Shown here piece after piece: positions 17,223-25,079 of a stretch of 64,000 nucleotides of DNA. Under the pieces are notes generated by a model. That model made no database searches. It was given only the letters and a program-made list of their open reading frames with translations, and was not told the DNA's origin. Position 1 is the first letter of the stretch; each line of letters begins with the position of its first letter. Source of the DNA: Ectobacillus sp. JY-23 (GTDB lineage: Bacteria; Bacillota; Bacilli; Bacillales; Bacillaceae_G); NCBI RefSeq assembly GCF_023022965.1, contig NZ_CP095462.1, positions 3,762,001-3,826,000 on the forward strand, read 5' to 3'. Both the position numbers and the translations under genes were made by a program.

Positions 17223-17258
17223 AGCTTAAAAAGGACGGCTATGCTGTCCTTTTAAGCT
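17223..17258 (+). terminator. Intrinsic terminator
   Basis: GCTTAAAAAGGACGGC-TAT-GCTGTCCTTTTAAGC hairpin downstream of the lipoprotein gene. Confidence 0.8.
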
Positions 17259-17286
17259 AGTATACTTGTGAAAAGGACGAAGTAAT

Positions 17287-18006
17287 ATGAAAATATTATC
17301 GTGGAACATTAGACGAGGAAGTTCATATGAGCGCATTCCAAAAATTGCCGAACAGCTCATTAAGCATGCACCAGACGTTTTAGTGATCACCGAGTTTTGG
17401 GAAGGTCCAAAAGGCGAGCGATTACAGAAATTATTAAAGGAAGCAGGCTATACATACTTACATACGAGCGGCGGCAAGCCGAAACAAAACAGCATATTAC
17501 TGGCATCCATCTACCCATTTGAGGTTATGCCATCCTTTTATAACAGGGAGGTACATCAAGAGCGCTGGCTTGAAGTAAGGCTGACAAATCAAGACTTGCG
17601 CATTGTTGCCGTTCATATTCCGACCAACAACTCTAATCTACAGGAAAAGGTGGCATTTTGGCAGGAGGTCAATGCATACGCTAAGAAACACATGAATGAA
17701 AAAACGCTAATCATTGGTGATTATAATACTGGATTACCAGAGGACGCACAAGGTGCACCGTTTTATGGTGCGGAATATATGCAGCAGTTAATCAACCTCG
17801 GCTGGACAGACGCCTGGCGCTTCACGCATGGACAATTTTCTGGCTATTCATGGTACAGCGCGAAAGGCAATGGTTTTAGAATTGATCATGCCTTCGTGTC
17901 CCCGCCTTTAAAGGGAGCGATATTAGAGGCGTATTTTTCGCATCGGGAGCGGACGATGGGGTATTCCGATCATTCAATTTTGGTGGTGGAGATAGATGCA
18001 GCGTGA
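17287..18006 (+). CDS. Endonuclease/exonuclease/phosphatase (EEP) family protein
   Basis: 239 aa. EEP motifs in order: LSWNIRRGS, the catalytic glutamate in VLVITEFWEGPKG, VHIPTNN, IIGDYNTG (GDFN-type, metal and phosphate) and the C-terminal RIDHAFVSPPLK plus YSDHSILVVEID (SDH triad). All catalytic positions are present. It could be a DNase I-like nuclease or a phosphoesterase. The start ATG follows AAAGGACGAAGTA. Stand-alone gene. Confidence 0.85.
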   Translation: MKILSWNIRRGSSYERIPKIAEQLIKHAPDVLVITEFWEGPKGERLQKLLKEAGYTYLHTSGGKPKQNSILLASIYPFEVMPSFYNREVHQERWLEVRLTNQDLRIVAVHIPTNNSNLQEKVAFWQEVNAYAKKHMNEKTLIIGDYNTGLPEDAQGAPFYGAEYMQQLINLGWTDAWRFTHGQFSGYSWYSAKGNGFRIDHAFVSPPLKGAILEAYFSHRERTMGYSDHSILVVEIDAA

Positions 18007-18052
18007 GAAGAGAGAAAAATAAGCTAAATCGAAATAAAAAGAGCTTGAGTCA

Positions 18053-18403
18053 ATGCGTAATTTACTCGTCTCTGTCATTTCTTATCTAGTCGTATGCATC
18101 TATTTTGTTACCCTATATAGGAAGAACATAGTAAGCGGAGCATTTGCAATTGTGCAATACGAGACGCCAATCGTTTACAAACCAACCATTAGCTTTTGGA
18201 TATTTTTCACTGCCGCCATTATACTTCCTCCTGCTTGGATCATGATTACGGCTAGTAGCGGCATAGGGGTAATGTTACTTTGCCTACATGCATTTGCTTT
18301 TTTCTTTCTCCTATTTACAGACGGCTTGCACAAATACTTTTTAATGAGACGCTTTCAAACATATATACAGGAAAATCAACTCCATAAGGTAGGTGAGCTG
18401 TGA
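18053..18403 (+). CDS. Uncharacterised membrane protein (116 aa)
   Basis: Three predicted helices (about 3-20, 44-63, 67-87) and a cytoplasmic C-terminal helix. Its stop overlaps the start region of the DUF4176 gene, so the two are coupled. The RBS is weak. No family recognised. Confidence 0.55.
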   Translation: MRNLLVSVISYLVVCIYFVTLYRKNIVSGAFAIVQYETPIVYKPTISFWIFFTAAIILPPAWIMITASSGIGVMLLCLHAFAFFFLLFTDGLHKYFLMRRFQTYIQENQLHKVGEL

Positions 18404-18405
18404 TA

Positions 18406-18675
18406 ATGGAGAAGAAATTACTCCCCATCGGTACGGTCGTGTTGTTAAAAGAGGGGCGAAAGAAGCTCATGATTTACGGTCGCCTGCAAATCCAAGAGTC
18501 CTCGCAAACTGTATTTGACTATATCGGCTGTCTCTATCCTGAAGGCTATCTCAACCCAGACTTATCTTTTGTCTTCAATCCTGAAGACATTACTGAAGTA
18601 TTCCATTTAGGGTTTGATAACGAAGAAGAACAACTGATGCAGGATATGATTCGTGAGGTAAAAGCGTTCAAGTGA
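18406..18675 (+). CDS. DUF4176 domain protein
   Basis: 89 aa from the ATG at 18406, chosen because AGGTGAG lies 9 bp upstream; a GTG at 18400 is too close. The sequence LLPIGTVVLLKEGRKKLMIYGR, FDYIGCLYPEGYLNPD and FNPEDITEVFHLGF is the DUF4176 signature. In Firmicutes this domain occurs mainly in type VII secretion and LXG-toxin loci. No toxin or ESX gene is seen here, so it is either an orphan or has another role. Confidence 0.8.
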   Translation: MEKKLLPIGTVVLLKEGRKKLMIYGRLQIQESSQTVFDYIGCLYPEGYLNPDLSFVFNPEDITEVFHLGFDNEEEQLMQDMIREVKAFK

Positions 18676-18686
18676 ACGCTTTTTTC
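18661..18686 (+). terminator. Intrinsic terminator
   Basis: AAAGCGTTCA-AG-TGAACGCTTT hairpin plus T run. It overlaps the last codons of the DUF4176 gene and marks the left edge of the defence island. Confidence 0.85.
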
Positions 18687-18771
18687 GTGTTCGTCAGATT
18701 ATCTTTGAAACTTGCCAAATTTACTTTTCACTACGTCGGCATGGTCACGAACTTGCTTTAAAAGCATAAAC

Positions 18772-18804
18772 TGACATAAATATTGCCGCATTTACTATTA
18801 AGAT
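18772..18804 (+). promoter_or_regulatory. Conserved promoter element, site C
   Basis: TGACA (18772-18776), N7, TGCCGC (18784-18789), N9, TAAGAT (18799-18804). It is 248 bp before the helicase-nuclease start and just upstream of a structured leader. Confidence 0.65.
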
Positions 18805-18827
18805 AGATATAAAATGACGGTTTCGTA

Positions 18828-18900
18828 CTTCAAATTAAGAAAGAGCTGACAAGAATATGTGTCATCAGGGGATAAAGATTGTAAATCTCTTAATTTGAAG
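18828..18900 (+). ncRNA. Candidate structured leader RNA
   Basis: A perfect 13-bp inverted repeat, CTTCAAATTAAGA (18828-18840) and TCTTAATTTGAAG (18888-18900), would close a stem around a 47-nt interior. That interior has smaller complementary pairs (TGACA/TGTCA; GATT/AATC). It lies in the long 5' UTR transcribed from promoter element C. It has no poly-U tract, so it is not an obvious terminator. A second GTTTCG/CGAAAC repeat and a TATAAT lie at 18953-19009. No known riboswitch class recognised. Confidence 0.4.
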
Positions 18901-19051
18901 CAACATGCTCATTCTTTTTATACATACCATTGGGAATAATATCAATTTTCTGTTTCGACAAAATTCGATAACGAAACTTCATAAAAGCCTGTAAAATAGG
19001 TTTTATAATATATTGATATAGTAAGAGATATTGTTAGGATGAGGTGAAATA

Positions 19052-22000
19052 ATGAGCGCGGGTAAGGTTGAGCGTTTGTTTCAGTATTTAATTGCAGTGA
19101 ATGATTTGGGAAGCAAGGTAATCCGCAGATATAGCGAGTATGATTTTACTTTGCAGGACCGACAGATAAAGGAAGCGGAAAATTGTCGATTGTTTCCGCA
19201 GAATGAAGATGTTTGGCTAGAAGTACATAAAGTGTATATTACAAATCAAGAGAAAATGCCGCCTTTGCTGCCAATTGAGTTAGAAGGCTGGTTACAAGAT
19301 GACCCAAACGATTATAAAAAAGCAACGATTCGATTCATTGAGGAAAAAGAAGGAGAATCCTTCCATAACACTACGCGTCCCGATTTATATACAGAATGGC
19401 TAAGCCAGTGGCAAGGTTGGAAAGAGCGCTTACTTACTAAATTGCAAGCGAAGCATATTTATGATGAATTCTTTAAGCTGTATCAACGTTTTGAACGAGA
19501 GGGAGAAGGTTTAGAACTTGTATTTGGTACGGGTATTTTAACATGGCAAAAAGATGAAAAAATTGAGCATCCGCTTTTAACTATTCGAATGGAATTGGAG
19601 TTTTTAGCAGATCAAGGTTTGTTTTTAGTAAAGCCAGCCGCTAGTGGATTACAGATGGAGTTAGAGGTATTAAGTGGTTATCCAATTCCGAATGTAACAC
19701 AAATTCAGGACATGGCAGATACTTGGCGGGATATGGAACCAAGTGCTGCACTTCTTGCTAGCTTGGAAATGGACTTTATCAAATTCATGCATTTCTTGGA
19801 TGCGGAGGGTGAATTTGTAGCTGAGGGAGATATTAGTGTACATAAAACACCAAAATTGTTCAATCGTTTTTTGTTTTTACTGCGTGAAAAAAATCAGCGC
19901 GTGCTGAAGCAAGACCTAGAACGTATTTTAGAAAAAACGCAGAGCGGGGAGTTGATTCCGCCTGCTTCTATTCGCTCTCTTGTAGGAGAACCGGTACCAT
20001 CTAGTGACAGCTTTGCGAGCGAATGGGAAGAAGTGGGGAAAGAGCTATTTTTCCCGCTACCAGCAAATGAAGATCAGCAAGAAATTGCCCGGCGCATTGC
20101 GCAATCTTACGGTGTTAGCGTACAAGGACCGCCAGGAACGGGAAAATCTCATACGATTGCAAACCTTGTTTCACACCTGCTGGCGCATGGTAAAAAAGTG
20201 TTAATTACAAGCCAAAAGGAAAGTCCGCTTCGTGTTCTTCGCGATAAAATTCCCGCTTCTATTCAAAGCTTGTGTGTACCGGTTCTAGGCGGTAGTCGTG
20301 ATTCCTTGCGTGAGGTTGAAAAAGCAGTACAAGCTATTTCTGAAAATCTTGGCAGTATGGACATTAGCAAGCTAACAAGAGAGATACAGGAAGCGAAAAT
20401 TCGTCTTGATGAAAGTAAAAGAAAAGAAGCGCAAACAAAAACGAAGCTGAAGCAGTATGAAATGAGAGAGCAAGAAGCGCTACAGTGGCGCGGAAAAGAT
20501 ATATTGCGCGCGGAGGCAGCGCAAATTTTACAGCAATCTTCTGTTGATAGTTCTTGGATACAAGATACTCTATCGCCAGGTGCTGTGCCGCCGCTAGCAA
20601 CGGAAGAATTTTATCGACTGTGGCAGCTGCGCGGAGAGTTGAACGCTGCGCATTATCGCACGCTGGCGTATACGTTTCCGCAGCAGCTGGTAACAGTAGA
20701 GCAGCTAAAAGAAATGCTGGCAGAAGGCAGTAAGCTAGAAGAGCTAGTTGATCAGGTAAAACAGCGCGTAACAACAGAGTTTTCATTTACCCTGCAGCCG
20801 CAGGAAGTGGATGCTGCTTTGTCCATAATTGACCAGATTTTATTACAGCACGCCCTCTTTACTAATAGCGCACATCAAGCCGTACTGCAAGATATCGAGA
20901 GCGGTGGTGCTCGTAAGGAGACTTGGGAAGAATTTGTAAGGGAAGTCGAAGCAGGTATTACACGCTTAATTCAGTTAAATAAAGAACTCAGTGCACATGA
21001 AATTCAGCTACCGCAAAAGCCTTTATTTGAACTACAGCAACACATCACGAAGGCGAAGGAAGCTATGCAAAACGGTAAGCCAGGTATGCTGTATTTCTTC
21101 TTTAAGGGAAAAGATATAAAATACCTGTTCACAGACCCTGTAATCAACCAGAAACCGGTCACTACACTTGAGGAGTTGCAAGTCTTAGAAACGTATATTA
21201 CCTCGCAGGACGAGAAAGAGAAGTTACTGCGCAAATGGAATAATGTGATGAGTCAGATTGGTGGTTCTCAAATAGGAGAGCCTGCCGTAACGAGCAAAAT
21301 GGATGACGAATTACAATTGGTGAAGAGCGTGTTTGCATTACAGAAGCAAATTGAAGAACTTCGCCAAAATATACCGAATCTGCCAACGATAGATTGGAAA
21401 GAATTCATTACATATGAAACGCTGCAGGCTGCACTCGTCCATAAAAAACAAGAATACCTTCTGCAAGATTGGAAACAACAGTACAATGCATATACCCAAG
21501 AACTGCTTACAGGAAGTAAGCAACCGAACGCGCATCATATTTGGGATACGCTGCGCATGGCCTGGGAGCAAAAAAATGTAGATGCATGGCAAGCGGCACT
21601 AGAGAATCTTGAACAATTACGCTCTGTGAACGAAATGGCTAATGAGTTACATCGTTTGCTTGCAAAGCTGAAAGCAAGCATACCGCAAACTGCTTTGTGG
21701 CTGGAGCAGCAGCTTGGCACCCAGTTAGAAATGCCGGACTGGAATGCTTCATGGCAACATAAAATATTGCACGATTGGCTACATGAGTTAGATCATTTAG
21801 ATGCAGATGAACTGGCGGAACAACTAAAGCAGGAGCGTCGCCTTCAGCAAAAGTTAACTGAAGAAATTGTCGCTAAGTCAAGCTGGCGCAATCAGCTGGA
21901 TAATATTACGGAAGAGCAAAAACGTGCGCTTTCGGCTTGGAAAACATATATTACGAGATACGGAAAAGGAACGGGCAAAAATGCCGCTATGAATTTGCGC

Positions 22001-24844
22001 GAGGCACAGCGGGAAATGGCAAAATGCCAAGGTGCCATTCCAGTCTGGATTATGCCTATTCAGCAAGTGCTGGAAAACTTTCCAGTTACAAATGAACCAT
22101 TTGATGTAGTTATTGTCGATGAAAGCAGTCAGTGCAACATCATGTCATTGCCAGTGCTTATGCGTGCCAAGCGTGTGATTGTTGTAGGAGATGATGAGCA
22201 AATCAGTCCATACGACATTGGCACAAAATCAGATGATATTACATACCTTGTTCAGCAATTTTTACAAGGTATTCCAAATGCGAGATTATTTGATTTGCAG
22301 ATTTCGTTATACGATATCGCAGATCAAATCTTCCCAAAAGCTGGTCGATTGATGCTTAAAGAGCATTTCCGCTGCGTGCCGGAGATTATTCAGTTCTCCA
22401 ATGACCTTAGCTATCATGGCAAAATGATTCCATTACGCTTGCCAACAGCAGCTGAAATGATTACACCGCCTGTGTTGGCTGTGCGCGTGGAGGACGGCTA
22501 CTGCACGAACGGTACGGATGCTACAAATAAACCCGAAGCAGAAAAAATTGTTCAGGATATTGCGGCGTTGCTGAAGAATCCGGCTTATGATGGTCAAACA
22601 ATTGGTGTCATTGCCCTGCAAGGAAACAAGCAATCAGATCTCATCGAATCTATGCTTCGAAATACAATTGGTGAAAAGAAAATGATAGAGCGCAAAATTC
22701 GTTGCGGCAACGCCTACGCGTTTCAGGGGGATGAGCGGGACATTATGTTCTTATCTATGGTCATTGCACCGAACCGCACGTACAATGCACTAACAACAAA
22801 AAGTGCACAACAAATCTTTAACGTAGCGGCTAGTCGTGCTCGTAACCAACTGCGTCTCTATCATTCAGTTGGATTAGAAGAGCTAAAACAGCATGATTTT
22901 AGACATCGCTTGCTAGCCTACTGTCAAAACCCGGCTCGCGTACGTGAAGAAATGGAAAATCTGGAAGCGAAATGTGATTCTCCATTTGAAGTTGAGGTAC
23001 TGCGCCGCATCATCGCGAAGGGCTACCGTGTCATGCCGCAGGTGCAAGTAGCGGGCAGACGAATCGATCTTGTGGTAGAGGGACTTCGCAATCGACTAGC
23101 GGTCGAGTGTGACGGCGAAAAATTCCATCCAATCGAACTGTGGGAAGCAGACATGGAGCGTCAACATATGCTAGAGCGCCTTGGCTGGACGTTCTGGCGC
23201 GTACGCGGCCGCGATTTTTATCAAAATCCAGACAAGGCGATGGAGAGTTTATGGGAAAAGCTTGCGGAGATGGACATTCATCCGTATGCTGAGCAGACAC
23301 CAGTTGTACAAGAGTCCGTTATTGAAACGGAACAAACAAAACAAACCGCACACGATCTCTTCTTGGAAAAGGTCAGTCTAACAAAACAACAGCTGCGCGA
23401 AAAGGTATTTCGTCCCACGCATATTCGCCGAACAGGTGTAGAAGTCGAGGCGGTTGTTCTTCATGATGAAGCTGGGCAAGAGCATGTAATATATCGCGAT
23501 GCAGAAGGCACTGTAATGGGACCTATCACGCTACAGGATTTTATGAGACGAAGCCGCGTGCGCAATACGCCAGCGCCGCAAAAGGTAGCGCCTGTACGAC
23601 AGCTATCTGTTGACAAGGTGAATGGTGACAACATCGTCGCTTATTTGCAACAAGAAGGTGTAAAAATCGTTGATCATCGTGAGAAAGGTGGAGCTTTGTG
23701 GGTTGTAGGAGGGAAGCAGCTTGCAACCATACTAGCACCACTTGAACAGCGCCGCATCAGCTTCCGCTATATGCCAAGCGGCGCAAAGGCAACATCCAAC
23801 TTGCCAGCATGGTTTTGGGTGGGGGAAACGATTCTGCCAAAAAAGAAACCAGAACCAAAGCAACCACCTAAGCTAACACATTCGCAGGAACAAGAAAAGG
23901 TCATTCGTTTTGAAGATGAAACGCTGTATTTACCGCCGCAACTACAAAACAAAAAGCTACGTGCGACAGATTTTCCTGGATGTCAGCACTTAATCAATGG
24001 CTTACAACGCGTATATCAAGTAGAACGTATCGGTGATTTGCCGCTGCGGGCGGACTTATGGCATGAAGGTATTCGCGGTGCTGGCCAAGTCGCATCGCGT
24101 AAACTGTGGGATCAATTGGTGCAGCTCGTAAAACAAGATGGGCGCCCAAGGAAGCGTGTAGCACCAACTGTATCCGCTCCTATTCATCCGCGTGCCTTGT
24201 CCTTTGGAGACCGTGTCGTCATTGTACCTGAGAAAATGTGGGAGGACAACATTCACCCATTTGAATTTGCAACCTGTGTCCAAATGGCCCAGCAACTCAT
24301 TCGTCAGGGATATGTATACTACAAAGACTTGCCAAACCGCATAGAGGAGCTTATGCGCATTCGCGGTCTAGGCGCCAAAACAGCCGAAAACATCTACCAC
24401 CACATTATGCAAAGAGTACAATACGAAAAACAATGGGAAGTACTTGATGCATCTTTGCTGTCGTATTACAACTGGTTTGTGGAATACATTACTGATGAAC
24501 AAAAGCTATTTGGAGAACTCGGTATTACAAAGGAAGCTTACGAATTGCTACAGCTTCGATATAAAAGCTATAAAAATAGTAAAATCCTTACGCTTCATGA
24601 ATTAGCAGAAATGTACGGATACACAGAATACTGGGTCCGTCAGTTGCTGAATAAAACCATACTAGCCCTATATGCACCAGCACGCCCATGGCTGTTGCAG
24701 CTGCAGAAGGAGCTAGACAACAAAACTGTCACAGTCAACAACTTTCTCGAACCAAACGAGTTTTCTCATTATATAGCACTAGAGCTTCTCAATCAGCACG
24801 GTATTACTTTACAAGGAAGCGAAACGATGTTTGTAAAGGAGTAG
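19052..24844 (+). CDS. SF1 (UPF1/DNA2-like) helicase with Vsr-like nuclease domain
   Basis: 1930 aa. Residues 1-330 are of unrecognised fold. Walker A is QGPPGTGKSHTIANL (about 364). A long coiled-coil insertion (about 430-1000) follows, then Walker B VIVDESSQCNIMSLP with VVGDDEQISP (about 1015-1050) and the C-terminal helicase motifs NAYAFQGDERDIMFLSM and NVAASRARNQLRLY (about 1225-1270). A Vsr/DUF559-type PD-(D/E)XK nuclease (about 1307-1420) shows RRIDLVVEG and AVECDGEKFH, and a helix-hairpin-helix RIRGLGAKTAENIY lies near 1770. Helicase-Vsr fusions such as Hhe are known anti-phage proteins; this one is similar in design, but identity is unproven. It probably acts on foreign or processed DNA. 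Confidence 0.82.
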   Translation: MSAGKVERLFQYLIAVNDLGSKVIRRYSEYDFTLQDRQIKEAENCRLFPQNEDVWLEVHKVYITNQEKMPPLLPIELEGWLQDDPNDYKKATIRFIEEKEGESFHNTTRPDLYTEWLSQWQGWKERLLTKLQAKHIYDEFFKLYQRFEREGEGLELVFGTGILTWQKDEKIEHPLLTIRMELEFLADQGLFLVKPAASGLQMELEVLSGYPIPNVTQIQDMADTWRDMEPSAALLASLEMDFIKFMHFLDAEGEFVAEGDISVHKTPKLFNRFLFLLREKNQRVLKQDLERILEKTQSGELIPPASIRSLVGEPVPSSDSFASEWEEVGKELFFPLPANEDQQEIARRIAQSYGVSVQGPPGTGKSHTIANLVSHLLAHGKKVLITSQKESPLRVLRDKIPASIQSLCVPVLGGSRDSLREVEKAVQAISENLGSMDISKLTREIQEAKIRLDESKRKEAQTKTKLKQYEMREQEALQWRGKDILRAEAAQILQQSSVDSSWIQDTLSPGAVPPLATEEFYRLWQLRGELNAAHYRTLAYTFPQQLVTVEQLKEMLAEGSKLEELVDQVKQRVTTEFSFTLQPQEVDAALSIIDQILLQHALFTNSAHQAVLQDIESGGARKETWEEFVREVEAGITRLIQLNKELSAHEIQLPQKPLFELQQHITKAKEAMQNGKPGMLYFFFKGKDIKYLFTDPVINQKPVTTLEELQVLETYITSQDEKEKLLRKWNNVMSQIGGSQIGEPAVTSKMDDELQLVKSVFALQKQIEELRQNIPNLPTIDWKEFITYETLQAALVHKKQEYLLQDWKQQYNAYTQELLTGSKQPNAHHIWDTLRMAWEQKNVDAWQAALENLEQLRSVNEMANELHRLLAKLKASIPQTALWLEQQLGTQLEMPDWNASWQHKILHDWLHELDHLDADELAEQLKQERRLQQKLTEEIVAKSSWRNQLDNITEEQKRALSAWKTYITRYGKGTGKNAAMNLREAQREMAKCQGAIPVWIMPIQQVLENFPVTNEPFDVVIVDESSQCNIMSLPVLMRAKRVIVVGDDEQISPYDIGTKSDDITYLVQQFLQGIPNARLFDLQISLYDIADQIFPKAGRLMLKEHFRCVPEIIQFSNDLSYHGKMIPLRLPTAAEMITPPVLAVRVEDGYCTNGTDATNKPEAEKIVQDIAALLKNPAYDGQTIGVIALQGNKQSDLIESMLRNTIGEKKMIERKIRCGNAYAFQGDERDIMFLSMVIAPNRTYNALTTKSAQQIFNVAASRARNQLRLYHSVGLEELKQHDFRHRLLAYCQNPARVREEMENLEAKCDSPFEVEVLRRIIAKGYRVMPQVQVAGRRIDLVVEGLRNRLAVECDGEKFHPIELWEADMERQHMLERLGWTFWRVRGRDFYQNPDKAMESLWEKLAEMDIHPYAEQTPVVQESVIETEQTKQTAHDLFLEKVSLTKQQLREKVFRPTHIRRTGVEVEAVVLHDEAGQEHVIYRDAEGTVMGPITLQDFMRRSRVRNTPAPQKVAPVRQLSVDKVNGDNIVAYLQQEGVKIVDHREKGGALWVVGGKQLATILAPLEQRRISFRYMPSGAKATSNLPAWFWVGETILPKKKPEPKQPPKLTHSQEQEKVIRFEDETLYLPPQLQNKKLRATDFPGCQHLINGLQRVYQVERIGDLPLRADLWHEGIRGAGQVASRKLWDQLVQLVKQDGRPRKRVAPTVSAPIHPRALSFGDRVVIVPEKMWEDNIHPFEFATCVQMAQQLIRQGYVYYKDLPNRIEELMRIRGLGAKTAENIYHHIMQRVQYEKQWEVLDASLLSYYNWFVEYITDEQKLFGELGITKEAYELLQLRYKSYKNSKILTLHELAEMYGYTEYWVRQLLNKTILALYAPARPWLLQLQKELDNKTVTVNNFLEPNEFSHYIALELLNQHGITLQGSETMFVKE

Positions 24845-24848
24845 AAGG

Positions 24849-24875
24849 GCGGATGATTGTCCGTCTTTCTTTTAT
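24849..24875 (+). terminator. Weak intrinsic terminator
   Basis: GGCGGA-TGATTG-TCCGTC hairpin (one G-U pair) with a T-rich tail, after the helicase-nuclease gene. Confidence 0.6.
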
Positions 24876-24890
24876 GAAAAATATTTAAAG

Positions 24891-24923
24891 TGACATAAAT
24901 AATGCCGCTTTGTCTAATAGAAT
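24891..24923 (+). promoter_or_regulatory. Conserved promoter element, site D
   Basis: TGACA (24891-24895), N7, TGCCGC (24903-24908), N9, TAGAAT (24918-24923). It should drive the HelD-like/BREX operon. Confidence 0.65.
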
Positions 24924-24980
24924 AAAGATAAATTAAGCTGTTTATTTTGCGGTATATACGTGATAAGGAGTTTATAACAT

Positions 24981-25040
24981 ATGTTCGTTTATCTTTTTAG
25001 CATCTTATGTAAGTCTGACTGTGAGAACCTTTGTTTTTAA
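24981..25040 (+). CDS. Possible 19-aa cysteine-rich leader peptide
   Basis: ATG with an AAGGAG ribosome binding site 10 bp upstream, encoding a short peptide with Cys at positions 10, 14 and 18 and a hydrophobic N-terminal half. It lies in the 5' UTR between promoter element D and the HelD-like gene. It could be a regulatory uORF or chance; the good RBS is the main support. Confidence 0.35.
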   Translation: MFVYLFSILCKSDCENLCF

Positions 25041-25079
25041 ATTATAATAGAAAGTAATAAATAAGTAAGGTGATGAGAG

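Noticed and set aside
20364-20786. 140-aa leucine/alanine-rich ORF on the minus strand
   Set aside because: Antisense shadow of the helicase-nuclease gene; no RBS and composition typical of a reversed coding sequence.
19052-24844. Zorya or type I restriction helicase
   Set aside because: No ZorA/ZorB or HsdM/HsdS genes; motor motifs are SF1 UPF1/DNA2-like, not SF2.
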